Positions 7,965-16,490 are shown, counted from the stretch's first letter. The stretch: 45,344 nucleotides of DNA from Butyrivibrio sp. VCD2006 (GCF_000423925.1 NZ_KE384110.1:37887-83230); one strand, 5' to 3'. Numbers and translations are program-made. Notes: a model not told the origin generated them from the sequence alone.

Positions 7965-8999
7965 ATGTCAGAGCTTAACTACAAAAATGCAGGTGTCGAT
8001 ATCGAAGCAGGCTACAAGTCAGTGGAGATGATCAAGGGGTATGTAAAGGAGACCATGAGACCCGAGGTCCTTGGCGGTCTTGGAGGATTTTCAGGAGCCT
8101 TCTCCCTTGCAAACATTAAAAATATGAAGGATCCGGTACTGTTATCCGGAACCGACGGAGTAGGAACAAAGATAAAGCTTGCTTTTCTTCTTGATAAGCA
8201 TGACACCATAGGAATTGATGCAGTTGCTATGTGCGTTAACGATGTAATCTGTGCAGGCGGCGAGCCTCTTTTCTTCCTTGATTACATCGCATGCGGTAAG
8301 AACTATCCCGAGAAAATCGCAGCAATCGTTAAGGGCGTGGCTGAGGGCTGCAAGCAGTCTGAGTGTGCTCTTGTAGGCGGCGAGACAGCTGAGCATCCCG
8401 GACTTATGCCTGAGGATGAGTACGACGTAGCAGGCTTTGCTGTAGGCGTTGTTGATAAATCAGAGATGATCGACGGAAGCACAATTAAGCCCGGGGATAC
8501 ACTTATCGGCGTAGCTTCAAGCGGCGTTCACTCTAACGGTTTTTCACTTGTAAGAAAAGTCTTTGATATGACAAAGGAGAGCCTTGAGAAGTACTATGAC
8601 GAGCTTGGATGTACTCTTGGCGAGGCACTTCTTACTCCTACAAAAATATATGTAAAGATGCTCAAAGAGATTAAAAATGAGGGCATCACAGTTAAGGGCT
8701 GCAGTCACATTACAGGCGGCGGTTTTTATGAAAACATCCCGAGAATGCTTCCCGATGGATGCAAGGCAGTTGTTAAGAAGGACAGCTACGAGGTTCCTGC
8801 AATTTTCAAGCTCATGCAGAAGACCGGTAACCTTGAGGAGAAGATGATGTTCAACACCTTCAACTGCGGACTTGGAATGGTTCTTGCTGTAGATCCTGCA
8901 GATGCCGACAAGACACTTAAGGCTATCGAGGCTTCAGGTGAGAAGGCATGGATCGTAGGTAGCGTTGAGGCAGGAGACAAGGGAGTAGAGATATGCTAA
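7965..8999 (+). CDS. purM: Phosphoribosylformylglycinamidine cyclo-ligase (AIR synthetase)
   Basis: PurM closes FGAM to AIR with ATP, the fifth step of purine synthesis. The 344-residue protein has the family start YKNAGVDIEAGYKSVEMIK, the glycine-rich LSGTDGVGTKIKLA segment, the VNDV-CAGGEPLFFLDY motif, LVGGETAEHPG, and GCSHITGGGFYENIPR. All are typical and the length is normal. The ATG at 7965 is used because GGAGG sits 7 bases before it. An in-frame ATG-like extension upstream at 7905 would translate the REP-like element and is rejected. Its last seven bases overlap purN, so the two are translationally coupled. Confidence 0.96.
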   Translation: MSELNYKNAGVDIEAGYKSVEMIKGYVKETMRPEVLGGLGGFSGAFSLANIKNMKDPVLLSGTDGVGTKIKLAFLLDKHDTIGIDAVAMCVNDVICAGGEPLFFLDYIACGKNYPEKIAAIVKGVAEGCKQSECALVGGETAEHPGLMPEDEYDVAGFAVGVVDKSEMIDGSTIKPGDTLIGVASSGVHSNGFSLVRKVFDMTKESLEKYYDELGCTLGEALLTPTKIYVKMLKEIKNEGITVKGCSHITGGGFYENIPRMLPDGCKAVVKKDSYEVPAIFKLMQKTGNLEEKMMFNTFNCGLGMVLAVDPADADKTLKAIEASGEKAWIVGSVEAGDKGVEIC

Positions 9000-9640
9000 A
9001 CATTGCGGTCCTTGTTTCAGGTGGCGGCACCAATCTTCAGGCAATAATCGATGCAATTGATAACGGTACCATCACCAATACTAAGATAGGCATGGTTTTT
9101 TCAAACAACAGGAATGCCTTCGCTCTTGAGAGAGCGAGGAAGCACGGCATCAGAGCAGAGGTTCTTGTTCCCAGGGAATTTGAGAGCAGAGATGCCTTTA
9201 ACGAAGCATTTTATGAGCTTCTTGTTTCCGAGAACCCGGATCTTATAGTACTTGCCGGATGTCTCGTTGTTATTCCTGAAAAAATCGTCAAGGCATTTAG
9301 TGGAAGAATAATCAACATCCATCCTTCACTTATTCCTTCATTTTGCGGAACGGGCTTCTATGGCCTCAAGGTCCACGAGAAGGCTCTAGAGAGAGGTGTG
9401 AGGGTATCCGGTGCAACGGTTCACTTTGTGGACGAGGGCACGGACACAGGTCCAATTATTCTTCAAAAACCTGTAATGATAAGACCTGATGACACTGCAA
9501 AGACACTCCAGCAGCGCATCATGGAACAGGCTGAGTGGAAGATACTTCCCAAGGCTATCGACCTTATCGCGAACGGAAAGGTTACTATTGTTGATGGTAA
9601 GGTAGTTATTGATGGATATGATCCCGAAGCGATATTGTAA
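8993..9640 (+). CDS. purN: Phosphoribosylglycinamide formyltransferase (10-formyl-THF dependent)
   Basis: PurN transfers a formyl group from 10-formyl-tetrahydrofolate to GAR. The 215-residue protein starts LNIAVLVSGGGTNLQAIID, which holds the GAR phosphate-binding loop. It contains NIHPSLIPSF with the catalytic Asn-His, and VHFVDEGTDTGPIILQ with the catalytic Asp. The insertion CGTGFYGLKVHEKAL after the HPSLIP motif is a variant of the usual KGLHTHRRAL-like stretch, as in many clostridial PurN. Its ATG lies inside the purM stop region (7-base overlap). The next gene, purD, is 177 bases downstream, past a long REP-like element. Confidence 0.95.
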   Translation: MLNIAVLVSGGGTNLQAIIDAIDNGTITNTKIGMVFSNNRNAFALERARKHGIRAEVLVPREFESRDAFNEAFYELLVSENPDLIVLAGCLVVIPEKIVKAFSGRIINIHPSLIPSFCGTGFYGLKVHEKALERGVRVSGATVHFVDEGTDTGPIILQKPVMIRPDDTAKTLQQRIMEQAEWKILPKAIDLIANGKVTIVDGKVVIDGYDPEAIL

Positions 9641-9703
9641 TAATGTTTTGAAATGGCTCAAAATCAGTAATGTAATAATTTATTGAAATAATACTCATTA
9701 AAA

Positions 9704-9802
9704 GTCTTCCTCCTTTGGGGGCGCACGACGTCCGGGGGACGTCGGCTTTGCGCGGACCGAAGCGGAGCGGAGACAGGTGTCACCGCAGGTGACGGATGAG
9801 GG
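9704..9802 (+). repeat. REP-like element, long form with an inserted hairpin arm
   Basis: This element shares the short form's second hairpin (GTCACC-gca-GGTGAC) and the GGATGAGGG tail. The first hairpin is opened by about 50 bases carrying a nested stem, GCGC/GCGC around CGACGTCC-ggg-GGACGTCG (9726-9744). The homologue at 33598-33695 has CGACATCC/GGATGTCG in the same place, a paired change. It ends just before the purD ribosome site. Confidence 0.85.
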
Positions 9803-9817
9803 TCAAAGGAGTAAGGT

Positions 9818-11092
9818 ATGAACGTACTTATCGTAGGTGGTGGCGGCCGTGAGCACGCCATAGCAGAAGCAGTTTCACGCAGTAAGCATCTCGACAAGCT
9901 TTACTGTGCACCCGGCAATGCCGGAATCGCAGAACTTGCGGAGTGTGTGCCGATTTCTCCCATGGAATTCGACAAGCTTGTAAGATTTGCAAAGAACATG
10001 CAGATAGATCTCACTATAGTAGGAATGGATGATCCGCTTGTTGGCGGTATCGTTGATGCTTTTGAGGCAGAGGGACTCAGAGTATTCGGACCTCGCAAAA
10101 ATGCAGCTATTCTTGAGGGAAGTAAGGCATTTTCCAAGGACCTTATGAAAAAGTATGATATTCCCACAGCTGCTTATGAGACCTTCGACGATCCCGAAAA
10201 GGCTCTTGAATATCTGCAGACAGCAAAGTTTCCTATAGTTCTTAAGGCCGACGGCCTTGCACTTGGTAAGGGCGTACTCATCTGCGAGACTAAGGAGGAA
10301 GCTGAGGCAGGTGTCCGTGAGATCATGGAGACCAAGAAGTTTGGCGATGCAGGAAACCGCATGGTCATCGAGGAATTCATGACAGGTAGAGAGGTTTCGG
10401 TTCTCTCATTTGTAGATGGTAAGACAATCAAGCTTATGAGCTCAGCTCAGGACCATAAGAGAGCAGGAGACGGCGATACAGGCCTCAACACAGGCGGAAT
10501 GGGCAACTTTTCACCAAGCCCCTTCTACACTGAGGAAGTCGATGCGTTCTGCAAGGAGCACATCTATCAGAAAACTGTTGATGCCATGAGACAGGAAGGC
10601 AGAGAGTTTAAGGGTGTAATTTTCTTCGGACTCATGCTTACTGAAAATGGTCCCAGAGTGCTTGAGTACAACGCAAGATTCGGTGATCCCGAGGCTCAGG
10701 TTGTACTTCCCAGACTTAAGACAGATATGATCGAGGTTTGTGAGGCTGTTATCGATGGCACTCTCGACCAGGTTGATCTTCAGTTCGAGGATAAGGCAGC
10801 AGTTTGCGTTGTGCTTGCATCAGACGGATATCCTGTAAGCTATGAAAAGGGCAAGGAGATAACCGGACTTGAGAACTTCAAGGGGAAGGACGGTTATTAC
10901 TGCTTCCACGCAGGAACCAAGTTCAATGAAGAGAGCAAAATTGTCACAAATGGTGGTCGTGTTCTCGGCATCACAGCTAAGGGTGACACACTCTCTGAGG
11001 CCAGAAAAAAGGCTTATGAAGCTACCGAATGGGTAAGCTTTGAAAATAAATATATGCGCCACGATATCGGAAAAGCAATTGACGAGGCATAA
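9818..11092 (+). CDS. purD: Phosphoribosylamine--glycine ligase (GAR synthetase)
   Basis: PurD joins phosphoribosylamine and glycine with ATP. The 424-residue protein opens MNVLIVGGGGREHAIAEA, the typical N-domain, followed by an ATP-grasp domain with KADGLALGKGVLIC, VIEEFMTGREVS, SSAQDHKRAGDGDTGLNTGGMGNFSP, and FGLMLTENGPRVLEYNARFGDPEAQ. The B-loop and metal-binding residues look complete. GGAG lies 9 bases upstream of the ATG. No terminator is obvious downstream. It is the last purine gene in the window. Confidence 0.96.
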   Translation: MNVLIVGGGGREHAIAEAVSRSKHLDKLYCAPGNAGIAELAECVPISPMEFDKLVRFAKNMQIDLTIVGMDDPLVGGIVDAFEAEGLRVFGPRKNAAILEGSKAFSKDLMKKYDIPTAAYETFDDPEKALEYLQTAKFPIVLKADGLALGKGVLICETKEEAEAGVREIMETKKFGDAGNRMVIEEFMTGREVSVLSFVDGKTIKLMSSAQDHKRAGDGDTGLNTGGMGNFSPSPFYTEEVDAFCKEHIYQKTVDAMRQEGREFKGVIFFGLMLTENGPRVLEYNARFGDPEAQVVLPRLKTDMIEVCEAVIDGTLDQVDLQFEDKAAVCVVLASDGYPVSYEKGKEITGLENFKGKDGYYCFHAGTKFNEESKIVTNGGRVLGITAKGDTLSEARKKAYEATEWVSFENKYMRHDIGKAIDEA

Positions 11093-11279
11093 TTCTTTCA
11101 TTATCTCAATATGAGGTACAAGATTAAGCTAAATTGTGGTACAATATACTAAATATTGGGTTGATTATTCGACTTTTCCTATTTACCGGAAGATATTTCC
11201 TGTGTAATTAGTGATGAATAGTCGCGCATATAGAGATTTAAGTGCAGGTACAGCGCTGCACTGTTTGGAGGTAGAAGGT
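11093..11279 (+). other. Intergenic region with leader hairpin before the SH3 protein gene
   Basis: This 187-base gap has a plausible -10 box TACAAT near 11139 but only a poor -35. A perfect 7-bp hairpin, AGTGCAG-(8 nt)-CTGCACT, at 11241-11262 lies just upstream of the ribosome site GGAGG and could affect access to it. Nothing else was recognised. Confidence 0.4.
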
Positions 11280-12641
11280 ATGATTAGAAAAAAAATTGGG
11301 AATGTGGCCATAGGTGCTGCATCCGTTCTTACAGCGGGGGTATTGGCGTTCGCTATGCCGATAAGTGCTTTAGCCGCTACGGGAACGATAACATCTTCAA
11401 ATGTTAAGGTCAGAGCTGAGGCAAGCACATCTTCTTCACAGGTATCGAGCCTTGATTCCGGGGACAAGGTCGATATCATCGATGAGACTACTGATTCACA
11501 GGGATATGTTTGGTACAGAATTTTCATTAACGATTCAGAATACGGATATGTAAGAAGCGATCTGGTTTCAAAGTCAGGTGCTACAAAGAGCACAGATGTA
11601 GGAACAACAAGCGCGGCACTTCCTGAGACACAGGCAACACCTGTAGAGGAGCAGCCTGCTACAGTAACTGTTGCAAGTGCTAATGTCAGAAGTGGTGCAG
11701 GAACCGGTTACAGCTCAGTCGGAACAGTTAAGAACGGCGAGGGCGTTACCGTAACAGGTGAGGCATCAGGCACTGATGGCAAGACATGGTATCAGATCAG
11801 ATTCGGAAGTAGCGGAAGAACAGGTTTCGTTCGTTCCGATCTCGTACAGATGGGCGCTCCTGCTCCGGCAGAGGGCGAGGCAGCTCCCGCTGAAGGCGAA
11901 GCACCTGCAGAGGGTGAGGCAGCTCCCGCAGAAGGCGAGGCACCTGTAGAGGAGCAGCCTGTGGAACAGCCTGCAGCAGAGCCCGCAGTAGTTGGTAACG
12001 GCGAGTTTTCACTTGCTTATAAGGATGACGGAACAGGCACAGAGGTATGGTACCTCTATGATAATGTAGAAGGAACTCAGGTTAAGCTTAACGACCTTCT
12101 CGAGTATGCTAAGGCAGGCCAGCAGGCCAATGCACTTCAGGCTCAGGTTAAGAAGCTCAAGGGCGCCATCATCGGCATGGCAGTTGTGATCGGTATTCTC
12201 GTGCTTGGTGTACTTCTTCTCATTTACAAGCTTCGTGATTATATGTATGAAGATGATGAGGACGAGGGAGCAGCTAGGAAGAATAAGTACGAAGAGCTTC
12301 CTCCGCAGAAGCCCGCAAAGAGATTCTTTGACAAAGGTGATTCAGCACCGAAGTCAAATGGCAGAACAGTAGCAGACAGCAAGAGAACTTCAACTGTTAC
12401 TCCTGCAAGAAAGGCACCTATCGGTTCAGCTGCATCTCTCCTTACAGAGGACAGACCACCTGTAAGAAAGTCAGTATCAGAACCCAGAAGTGAGCGTCCC
12501 GCACCTTCACGTGATCGTGCCGAGGCACAGAGGAGCGCAGCATCGGCTGCACCAGCAGGCGGACGTAAGTCACGCAATTTCCTTCTTGATGATGAGGACT
12601 TCGAATTCGAATTCCTTGATCTGGATGATGATGATAAATAA
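11280..12641 (+). CDS. Exported SH3b-domain membrane protein with acidic cytoplasmic tail
   Basis: This 453-residue protein starts with a Sec signal (residues 1-32, ending ISALAA). Two bacterial SH3 domains follow (about 33-95 and 125-185), each with the VKVRAEAS/ANVRSGAG start. Next is a low-complexity linker of PAEGEA repeats (about 198-230), and a small extracellular segment with WYLYDN. A membrane helix at about 295-318 leads to a roughly 135-residue cytoplasmic tail rich in Arg, Ser and Pro that ends in FLLDDEDFEFEFLDLDDDDK. SH3b domains usually bind cell-wall peptides, so I infer a wall-contacting protein able to signal inwards or recruit a partner through the acidic end. The ATG at 11280 is preceded by GGAGGTAGAAGGT. 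An in-frame start at 11211 would spoil the signal peptide. A terminator follows, so the gene stands alone. Confidence 0.88.
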   Translation: MIRKKIGNVAIGAASVLTAGVLAFAMPISALAATGTITSSNVKVRAEASTSSSQVSSLDSGDKVDIIDETTDSQGYVWYRIFINDSEYGYVRSDLVSKSGATKSTDVGTTSAALPETQATPVEEQPATVTVASANVRSGAGTGYSSVGTVKNGEGVTVTGEASGTDGKTWYQIRFGSSGRTGFVRSDLVQMGAPAPAEGEAAPAEGEAPAEGEAAPAEGEAPVEEQPVEQPAAEPAVVGNGEFSLAYKDDGTGTEVWYLYDNVEGTQVKLNDLLEYAKAGQQANALQAQVKKLKGAIIGMAVVIGILVLGVLLLIYKLRDYMYEDDEDEGAARKNKYEELPPQKPAKRFFDKGDSAPKSNGRTVADSKRTSTVTPARKAPIGSAASLLTEDRPPVRKSVSEPRSERPAPSRDRAEAQRSAASAAPAGGRKSRNFLLDDEDFEFEFLDLDDDDK

Positions 12642-12653
12642 GATATAATAACG

Positions 12654-12690
12654 ACAGGGAGCTGCATTGCAGCTCCCTGTTAGTTTATGG
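12654..12690 (+). terminator. Rho-independent terminator after the SH3 protein gene
   Basis: Stem ACAGGGAGCTGC/GCAGCTCCCTGT with a small loop spans 12654-12680. It is followed by TTAGTTT and, after a gap, TTTTTT. It starts 12 bases past the stop codon. Confidence 0.85.
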
Positions 12691-12720
12691 CTTTTTTATA
12701 GGTCTCTGTTCTGTTTTTGG

Positions 12721-12748
12721 TTGACTTTGACCTCTCCTTTGTTATACT
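12721..12748 (+). promoter_or_regulatory. Sigma-A type promoter of the GntR gene
   Basis: TTGACT (12721-12726) and TATACT (12743-12748) are separated by 16 bases. They lie directly after a terminator and 28 bases before the GntR start codon. Confidence 0.7.
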
Positions 12749-12775
12749 AAATGTATCACAGAAAAGGAGGCGTCC

Positions 12776-13147
12776 ATGGTAATACAAATTGATTTTAACA
12801 GTGATGAAGCGATATATGTACAGCTGTGCAATCAGATCATTATGGGTATTGCCACGTCTCAGTTCCGGGAGGGTGAGCAGTTACCAAGTGTGAGGCAGCT
12901 TGCCGAGATGATTGGCATTAACATGCATACTGTCAATAAGGCATACTCCATTTTACAGCAGGAGGGCTTTGTTAAGATTGACAGGCGCAGAGGTGCTATC
13001 ATAGCAATTGATCTCAACAAGCTTGAGGCGCTTGAAGAAGCTCACGATATGCTGAGTGTTGTTCTTGCGAGAGCGATGTGTAAGGGCGTGACCAGGAATG
13101 AGATACATGAACTTGTAGATGAGATATACGGCCATTATGAGGCTTAG
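12776..13147 (+). CDS. GntR-family transcriptional regulator, YtrA-like
   Basis: This 123-residue protein has an N-terminal winged helix-turn-helix (about 10-75) with the motifs AIYVQLCNQI, GEQLPSVRQLAEMIGINMHTVNKAYSILQQEGF and a basic RRRGA wing. A short C-terminal helical tail (about 80-123) replaces the large effector domain, as in the YtrA subgroup. Such proteins act as dimers and usually control adjacent transporter genes. Here the downstream neighbour is clpC, 85 bases away, not an ABC transporter. It may therefore control ClpC in place of CtsR, which is not nearby; this is inference. AAAAGGAGG lies 7 bases before the ATG. Confidence 0.92.
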   Translation: MVIQIDFNSDEAIYVQLCNQIIMGIATSQFREGEQLPSVRQLAEMIGINMHTVNKAYSILQQEGFVKIDRRRGAIIAIDLNKLEALEEAHDMLSVVLARAMCKGVTRNEIHELVDEIYGHYEA

Positions 13148-13232
13148 ATCAGATACATTTGACAGTAACGGAACTCGAATATCAGATATGAGTTGCTGAC
13201 CATATTTTGGAAAGCAACGGGAAGGAGTTTTT

Positions 13233-15818
13233 TTGAATAAAGAATATACAGAGAAGGCGCAGGAGGCGCTGAAGCTTGCGAGGAAAACAGCAAGAACTCT
13301 TAAACTCAATTATGTGGGTACAGAGCACCTTCTTTTAGGCCTTATCAAAACAGGAGGCTGCGTAGCTTCAAGAATCCTTATTGATAATGGCGTCAATGAA
13401 GATAAGATGATGGATATCATCAGAGATCTTATCGTAGAAGGTGGCAATTTGACGCTTCTTGATAAGGAGGGCTTTTCGCCGAGAGCTGAGAATGTCCTCG
13501 AGGAGGCTGAGAGGCAGGCAGACAGATTCCGTGCCGAGAAGATTGGAACAGAGCATATTTTGCTGGCTCTTATCAAGGAGGGCGAGAATGTTGCGGTTCG
13601 TCTTATAGGAACCATGAATGTCTCTATTCAGAAGATTTATGCTGAGACACTGGCAGCCATGGGAGAGGATGCCAACCTTGTAAAAGAGGACCTTGGAAGG
13701 AAAAACAATGCCAAGAAAAAGGCTTCAACTCTTGAGCAGTACAGCCGTGATCTTACGGCTCTTGCAGCAGAGAACAAGCTTGATCCCATAATCGGAAGGA
13801 ATAACGAGATCCAGAGAGTTATTCAGATTCTCAGCAGACGAACCAAGAATAATCCCTGCCTCATCGGTGAGCCCGGTGTTGGTAAGACAGCCGTTGTTGA
13901 GGGCCTTGCACAGAGGATAGTTGCAGGAGATGTTCCCTTTACGGTTCAGAATAAGAGACTTTTGACACTTGATCTTTCAGGAATGATCGCAGGATCTAAG
14001 TACAGAGGTGAGTTCGAAGAGAGAATTAAGAGAGTTATCCGCGAAGTAATCGATGACGGGAATATTATTCTTTTCGTAGATGAGATGCATACCCTTATCG
14101 GTGCCGGCGGTGCAGAGGGCGCTATCGATGCGTCCAACATACTTAAGCCTTCACTTGCAAGAGGCGAGATACAGATGATCGGTGCTACTACCATCACAGA
14201 GTATCGCAAATATGTGGAGAAGGATGCGGCTTTAGAGAGACGTTTCCAGCCTGTTAACGTTGAGGAGCCTGACAGAGATGAATCCCTTGCCATCCTTAAT
14301 GGAATCGTGAGCAAGTACGAGGAGCACCACCATGTAAAGATCACACCTGAGGCTATTCAGGCAGCAGTAGATTTAAGTAGCAGATATATCAATGACAGAA
14401 ATCTTCCCGATAAGGCTATCGATCTTATTGATGAGGCTTCATCCGCTGTGAGACTTCGTCTTAGCGGCGCGCCTTCAGGTGTTCGTGAGATGGAGCAGCA
14501 GATCCATGAGATGGACAAAGAGGTTGAGGAACTTCTTGCAAAGGAAGACTTTGCAGGAGCAGGTGAGGTTCACCGCAAGCAGGAAGCACTTATTAAGAAG
14601 TACAACCGCAAGAAGGCTTCCGAGAATAAGAAAGAGAAAAATTCGGATTTTGTTGTAACTGAGAATGACATCGCTGAAGTTGTTGCGATGTGGACCAAGA
14701 TCCCGGTTAAGAAGATCGCGGAGAAGGAGTCAGAAAGACTTCTTAAGCTTGAGAAGATTCTTCACGAGAGAGTCATCGGCCAGGAGGATGCAGTAGTTGC
14801 TGTTTCCAAGGCAATCAGAAGAGGAAGAGTAGGACTTCAGGATCCTAACAGACCCATCGGTTCATTCCTTTTCCTCGGACCTACAGGTGTTGGTAAGACT
14901 GAGCTCTCCAAGGCACTGGCAGAGGCTATGTTCGGAGATGAGAATGCTCTTATAAGAGTTGATATGTCCGAGTACATGGAAGGCCACTCCGTGTCCAAGA
15001 TGATCGGTTCACCGCCCGGATATGTGGGATATGATGAGGGTGGACAGCTCTCCGAGAAGGTGAGACGTCATCCTTACTCAGTAATACTTTTCGATGAAAT
15101 AGAAAAAGCGCACCCTGACATCTTCAACGTGCTTCTTCAGGTGCTTGATGACGGTCACATCACAGATGCTAAGGGCCGCAAGGTGAGCTTTAAGAATACA
15201 ATCCTTATCATGACTTCTAACGTAGGCGCCCAGAGAATCGTTGAGCCCAAGAGACTTGGTTTCGACACAGCCTCCGATGAGAAGAAGGATTATGAGAACA
15301 TGAAGAGCGGCGTTATGGAAGAGGTTAAGAGACTTTTCAAGCCTGAATTCATAAACCGTATCGATGAGATCATGGTATTCCATCCGCTCAATGAGAAGGA
15401 GATGATGGAGATCGTCACACTCCTTAGTAAGAACCTCGGCAAGAGATGCAAGGATCAGCTCGGAATCGACCTTGTAATGTCTCAGCAGGTAAAAGAGTTC
15501 CTTGTTAAGAAGTACTCTGATGCCAAGATGGGTGCAAGACCTCTTAAGAGGGCTATCCAGTCCGTAATCGAGGACGCTATGGCTGAGGAACTTTTGAAGG
15601 GCAATATAAAGCGAGACAGCAAGGTTACAATAGGAATCAAGGACGACAAGGTAGTGTTTTCAATGAAGGGCGAGACTGCAGCTAAGAAACCCGCTGCAAA
15701 GAAAACCGCCGCAAAGCGCACTACAGCTAAGAAAGCTGATGCGAAGAAAACTACCGCCAAGAAGTCGACAACCGGAAAAACTGCTTCGGCTAAAAAAGTG
15801 TCTAAGAAAACGAAATGA
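13233..15818 (+). CDS. clpC: ATP-dependent Clp protease ATPase subunit ClpC with basic C-terminal tail
   Basis: This AAA+ unfoldase feeds substrates to ClpP. The 861-residue protein has the double Clp N domain (about 1-145), first AAA+ with Walker A GEPGVGKT at 212-219, and a middle domain containing a UVR-like motif (EVEELLAKEDFAGAGEVHRKQEAL broken around residue 435). The second AAA+ has GPTGVGKT at 549-556, then the D2 small domain. Residues 816-861 are a Lys/Ala/Thr-rich tail of AAKK and TAKK repeats (17 Lys and 1 Arg in 46 residues) that looks like histone H1 and is not part of normal ClpC. The start codon is TTG with GGAAGGAG 7 bases upstream. No ctsR, mcsA or mcsB is beside it. A hairpin lies in the leader around 13162-13198. 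Confidence 0.95.
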   Translation: MNKEYTEKAQEALKLARKTARTLKLNYVGTEHLLLGLIKTGGCVASRILIDNGVNEDKMMDIIRDLIVEGGNLTLLDKEGFSPRAENVLEEAERQADRFRAEKIGTEHILLALIKEGENVAVRLIGTMNVSIQKIYAETLAAMGEDANLVKEDLGRKNNAKKKASTLEQYSRDLTALAAENKLDPIIGRNNEIQRVIQILSRRTKNNPCLIGEPGVGKTAVVEGLAQRIVAGDVPFTVQNKRLLTLDLSGMIAGSKYRGEFEERIKRVIREVIDDGNIILFVDEMHTLIGAGGAEGAIDASNILKPSLARGEIQMIGATTITEYRKYVEKDAALERRFQPVNVEEPDRDESLAILNGIVSKYEEHHHVKITPEAIQAAVDLSSRYINDRNLPDKAIDLIDEASSAVRLRLSGAPSGVREMEQQIHEMDKEVEELLAKEDFAGAGEVHRKQEALIKKYNRKKASENKKEKNSDFVVTENDIAEVVAMWTKIPVKKIAEKESERLLKLEKILHERVIGQEDAVVAVSKAIRRGRVGLQDPNRPIGSFLFLGPTGVGKTELSKALAEAMFGDENALIRVDMSEYMEGHSVSKMIGSPPGYVGYDEGGQLSEKVRRHPYSVILFDEIEKAHPDIFNVLLQVLDDGHITDAKGRKVSFKNTILIMTSNVGAQRIVEPKRLGFDTASDEKKDYENMKSGVMEEVKRLFKPEFINRIDEIMVFHPLNEKEMMEIVTLLSKNLGKRCKDQLGIDLVMSQQVKEFLVKKYSDAKMGARPLKRAIQSVIEDAMAEELLKGNIKRDSKVTIGIKDDKVVFSMKGETAAKKPAAKKTAAKRTTAKKADAKKTTAKKSTTGKTASAKKVSKKTK

Positions 15819-15856
15819 TTCATAAATTTTTAAGAAAATAATTGTATTTGATGCTT

Positions 15857-15954
15857 TATAATTAAATCAGTAAAAACACTTTGTGCTATTATTCCGGGGG
15901 CCGGGTTGCCTTGTGAATGAGATGTTTACGTGGGATTTGGCGGACGGGATAATA
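15857..15954 (+). promoter_or_regulatory. -10 box and structured 5' leader upstream of the 135-residue protein gene
   Basis: TATAAT is at 15857-15862. About 25 bases on, TATTATTCCG (15887-15896) can pair with CGGGATAATA (15945-15954), ten pairs with one G-U. Inside are GCC/GGC and GTGAA-(7 nt)-TTTAC stems and the G-rich stretch GGGGGCCGGGTTGCC. The ribosome site AGGAGG begins a few bases after the closing stem. The shape suits a cis-acting RNA, but I cannot match it to a known riboswitch class. Confidence 0.5.
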
Positions 15955-15970
15955 AAATAGGAGGTAGAAA

Positions 15971-16378
15971 ATGGCTGTCGTAGAGCAGTTGCTGAGAGCG
16001 GAAGCAGATGGAACTATCAGCTTTGGTAATTATGATCTGCCCGAGAAGAAAAAGCTTGATAACTTCGAGCATGAGGGCAACATTTTAAAGGTAAAAACCT
16101 TCAAGGACATTACCAAGCTGGAGCAGAACGAGATGTTCCTTTATGAGTCTGTTCCGGGGACAACGGTCACCCACTTTAAGGAGAACGACAATGGTGTTTC
16201 CTTTGAGGTTGAGGGACCAGGAGATGCACAGATAACTGTTGGACTGGAGGAAAATACCGATTATCACGTACTTGTGGATGGTAAGAATATCGGTCCGATG
16301 CAAACAGGAGTCGGAGGCAAGCTTAGCTTTAGTGTAACGCTTGGAACCGCTCCGTCAAAAGTGGAAATTCATAAATAA
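15971..16378 (+). CDS. Small conserved-looking protein of unknown function between clpC and radA
   Basis: This is a 135-residue soluble protein without signal peptide or membrane helix. The N-terminal third (AVVEQLLRAEADGTISFGNYDLPEKKKL) is followed by a beta-rich region ending in LSFSVTLGTAPSKVEIHK. The last part, with FEVEGPGDAQITVGLEENTDYHVLVDGKNIG, resembles a beta-sandwich carbohydrate- or ligand-binding fold, but no catalytic motif is evident. I recall similar proteins in Lachnospiraceae carrying an 'endosialidase' label; nothing in the sequence supports that activity. It has AGGAGG 7 bases before the ATG, its own probable promoter and leader, and a strong terminator, so it is a single-gene unit that is likely well expressed. 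Confidence 0.8.
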   Translation: MAVVEQLLRAEADGTISFGNYDLPEKKKLDNFEHEGNILKVKTFKDITKLEQNEMFLYESVPGTTVTHFKENDNGVSFEVEGPGDAQITVGLEENTDYHVLVDGKNIGPMQTGVGGKLSFSVTLGTAPSKVEIHK

Positions 16379-16388
16379 AATAGAATAT

Positions 16389-16416
16389 CAAAAGGGCTGC
16401 ATTGCAGCCCTTTTGT
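16389..16416 (+). terminator. Rho-independent terminator
   Basis: AAAAGGGCTGC/GCAGCCCTTTT with a short AT loop, ending in TTTTG, begins 12 bases after the stop of the 135-residue gene. Confidence 0.88.
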
Positions 16417-16490
16417 ATGTTAGGGGATTAGTTACTCGTGAAGTGACATGCGTGTAGTGAAGAATAAGAATGGAGGTAAATGGGGGAAAT

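Noticed and set aside
15482..15823. Minus-strand hydrophobic frame
   Set aside because: It is the complement of the Lys/Ala-rich ClpC tail; no ribosome site or promoter.
15887..15954. THF riboswitch
   Set aside because: A short GTGAATGAGATG stretch recalls that class, but the overall length and second conserved region do not match.
15971..16378. Endosialidase
   Set aside because: I recall this label for similar proteins, but 135 residues without catalytic motifs cannot support it.
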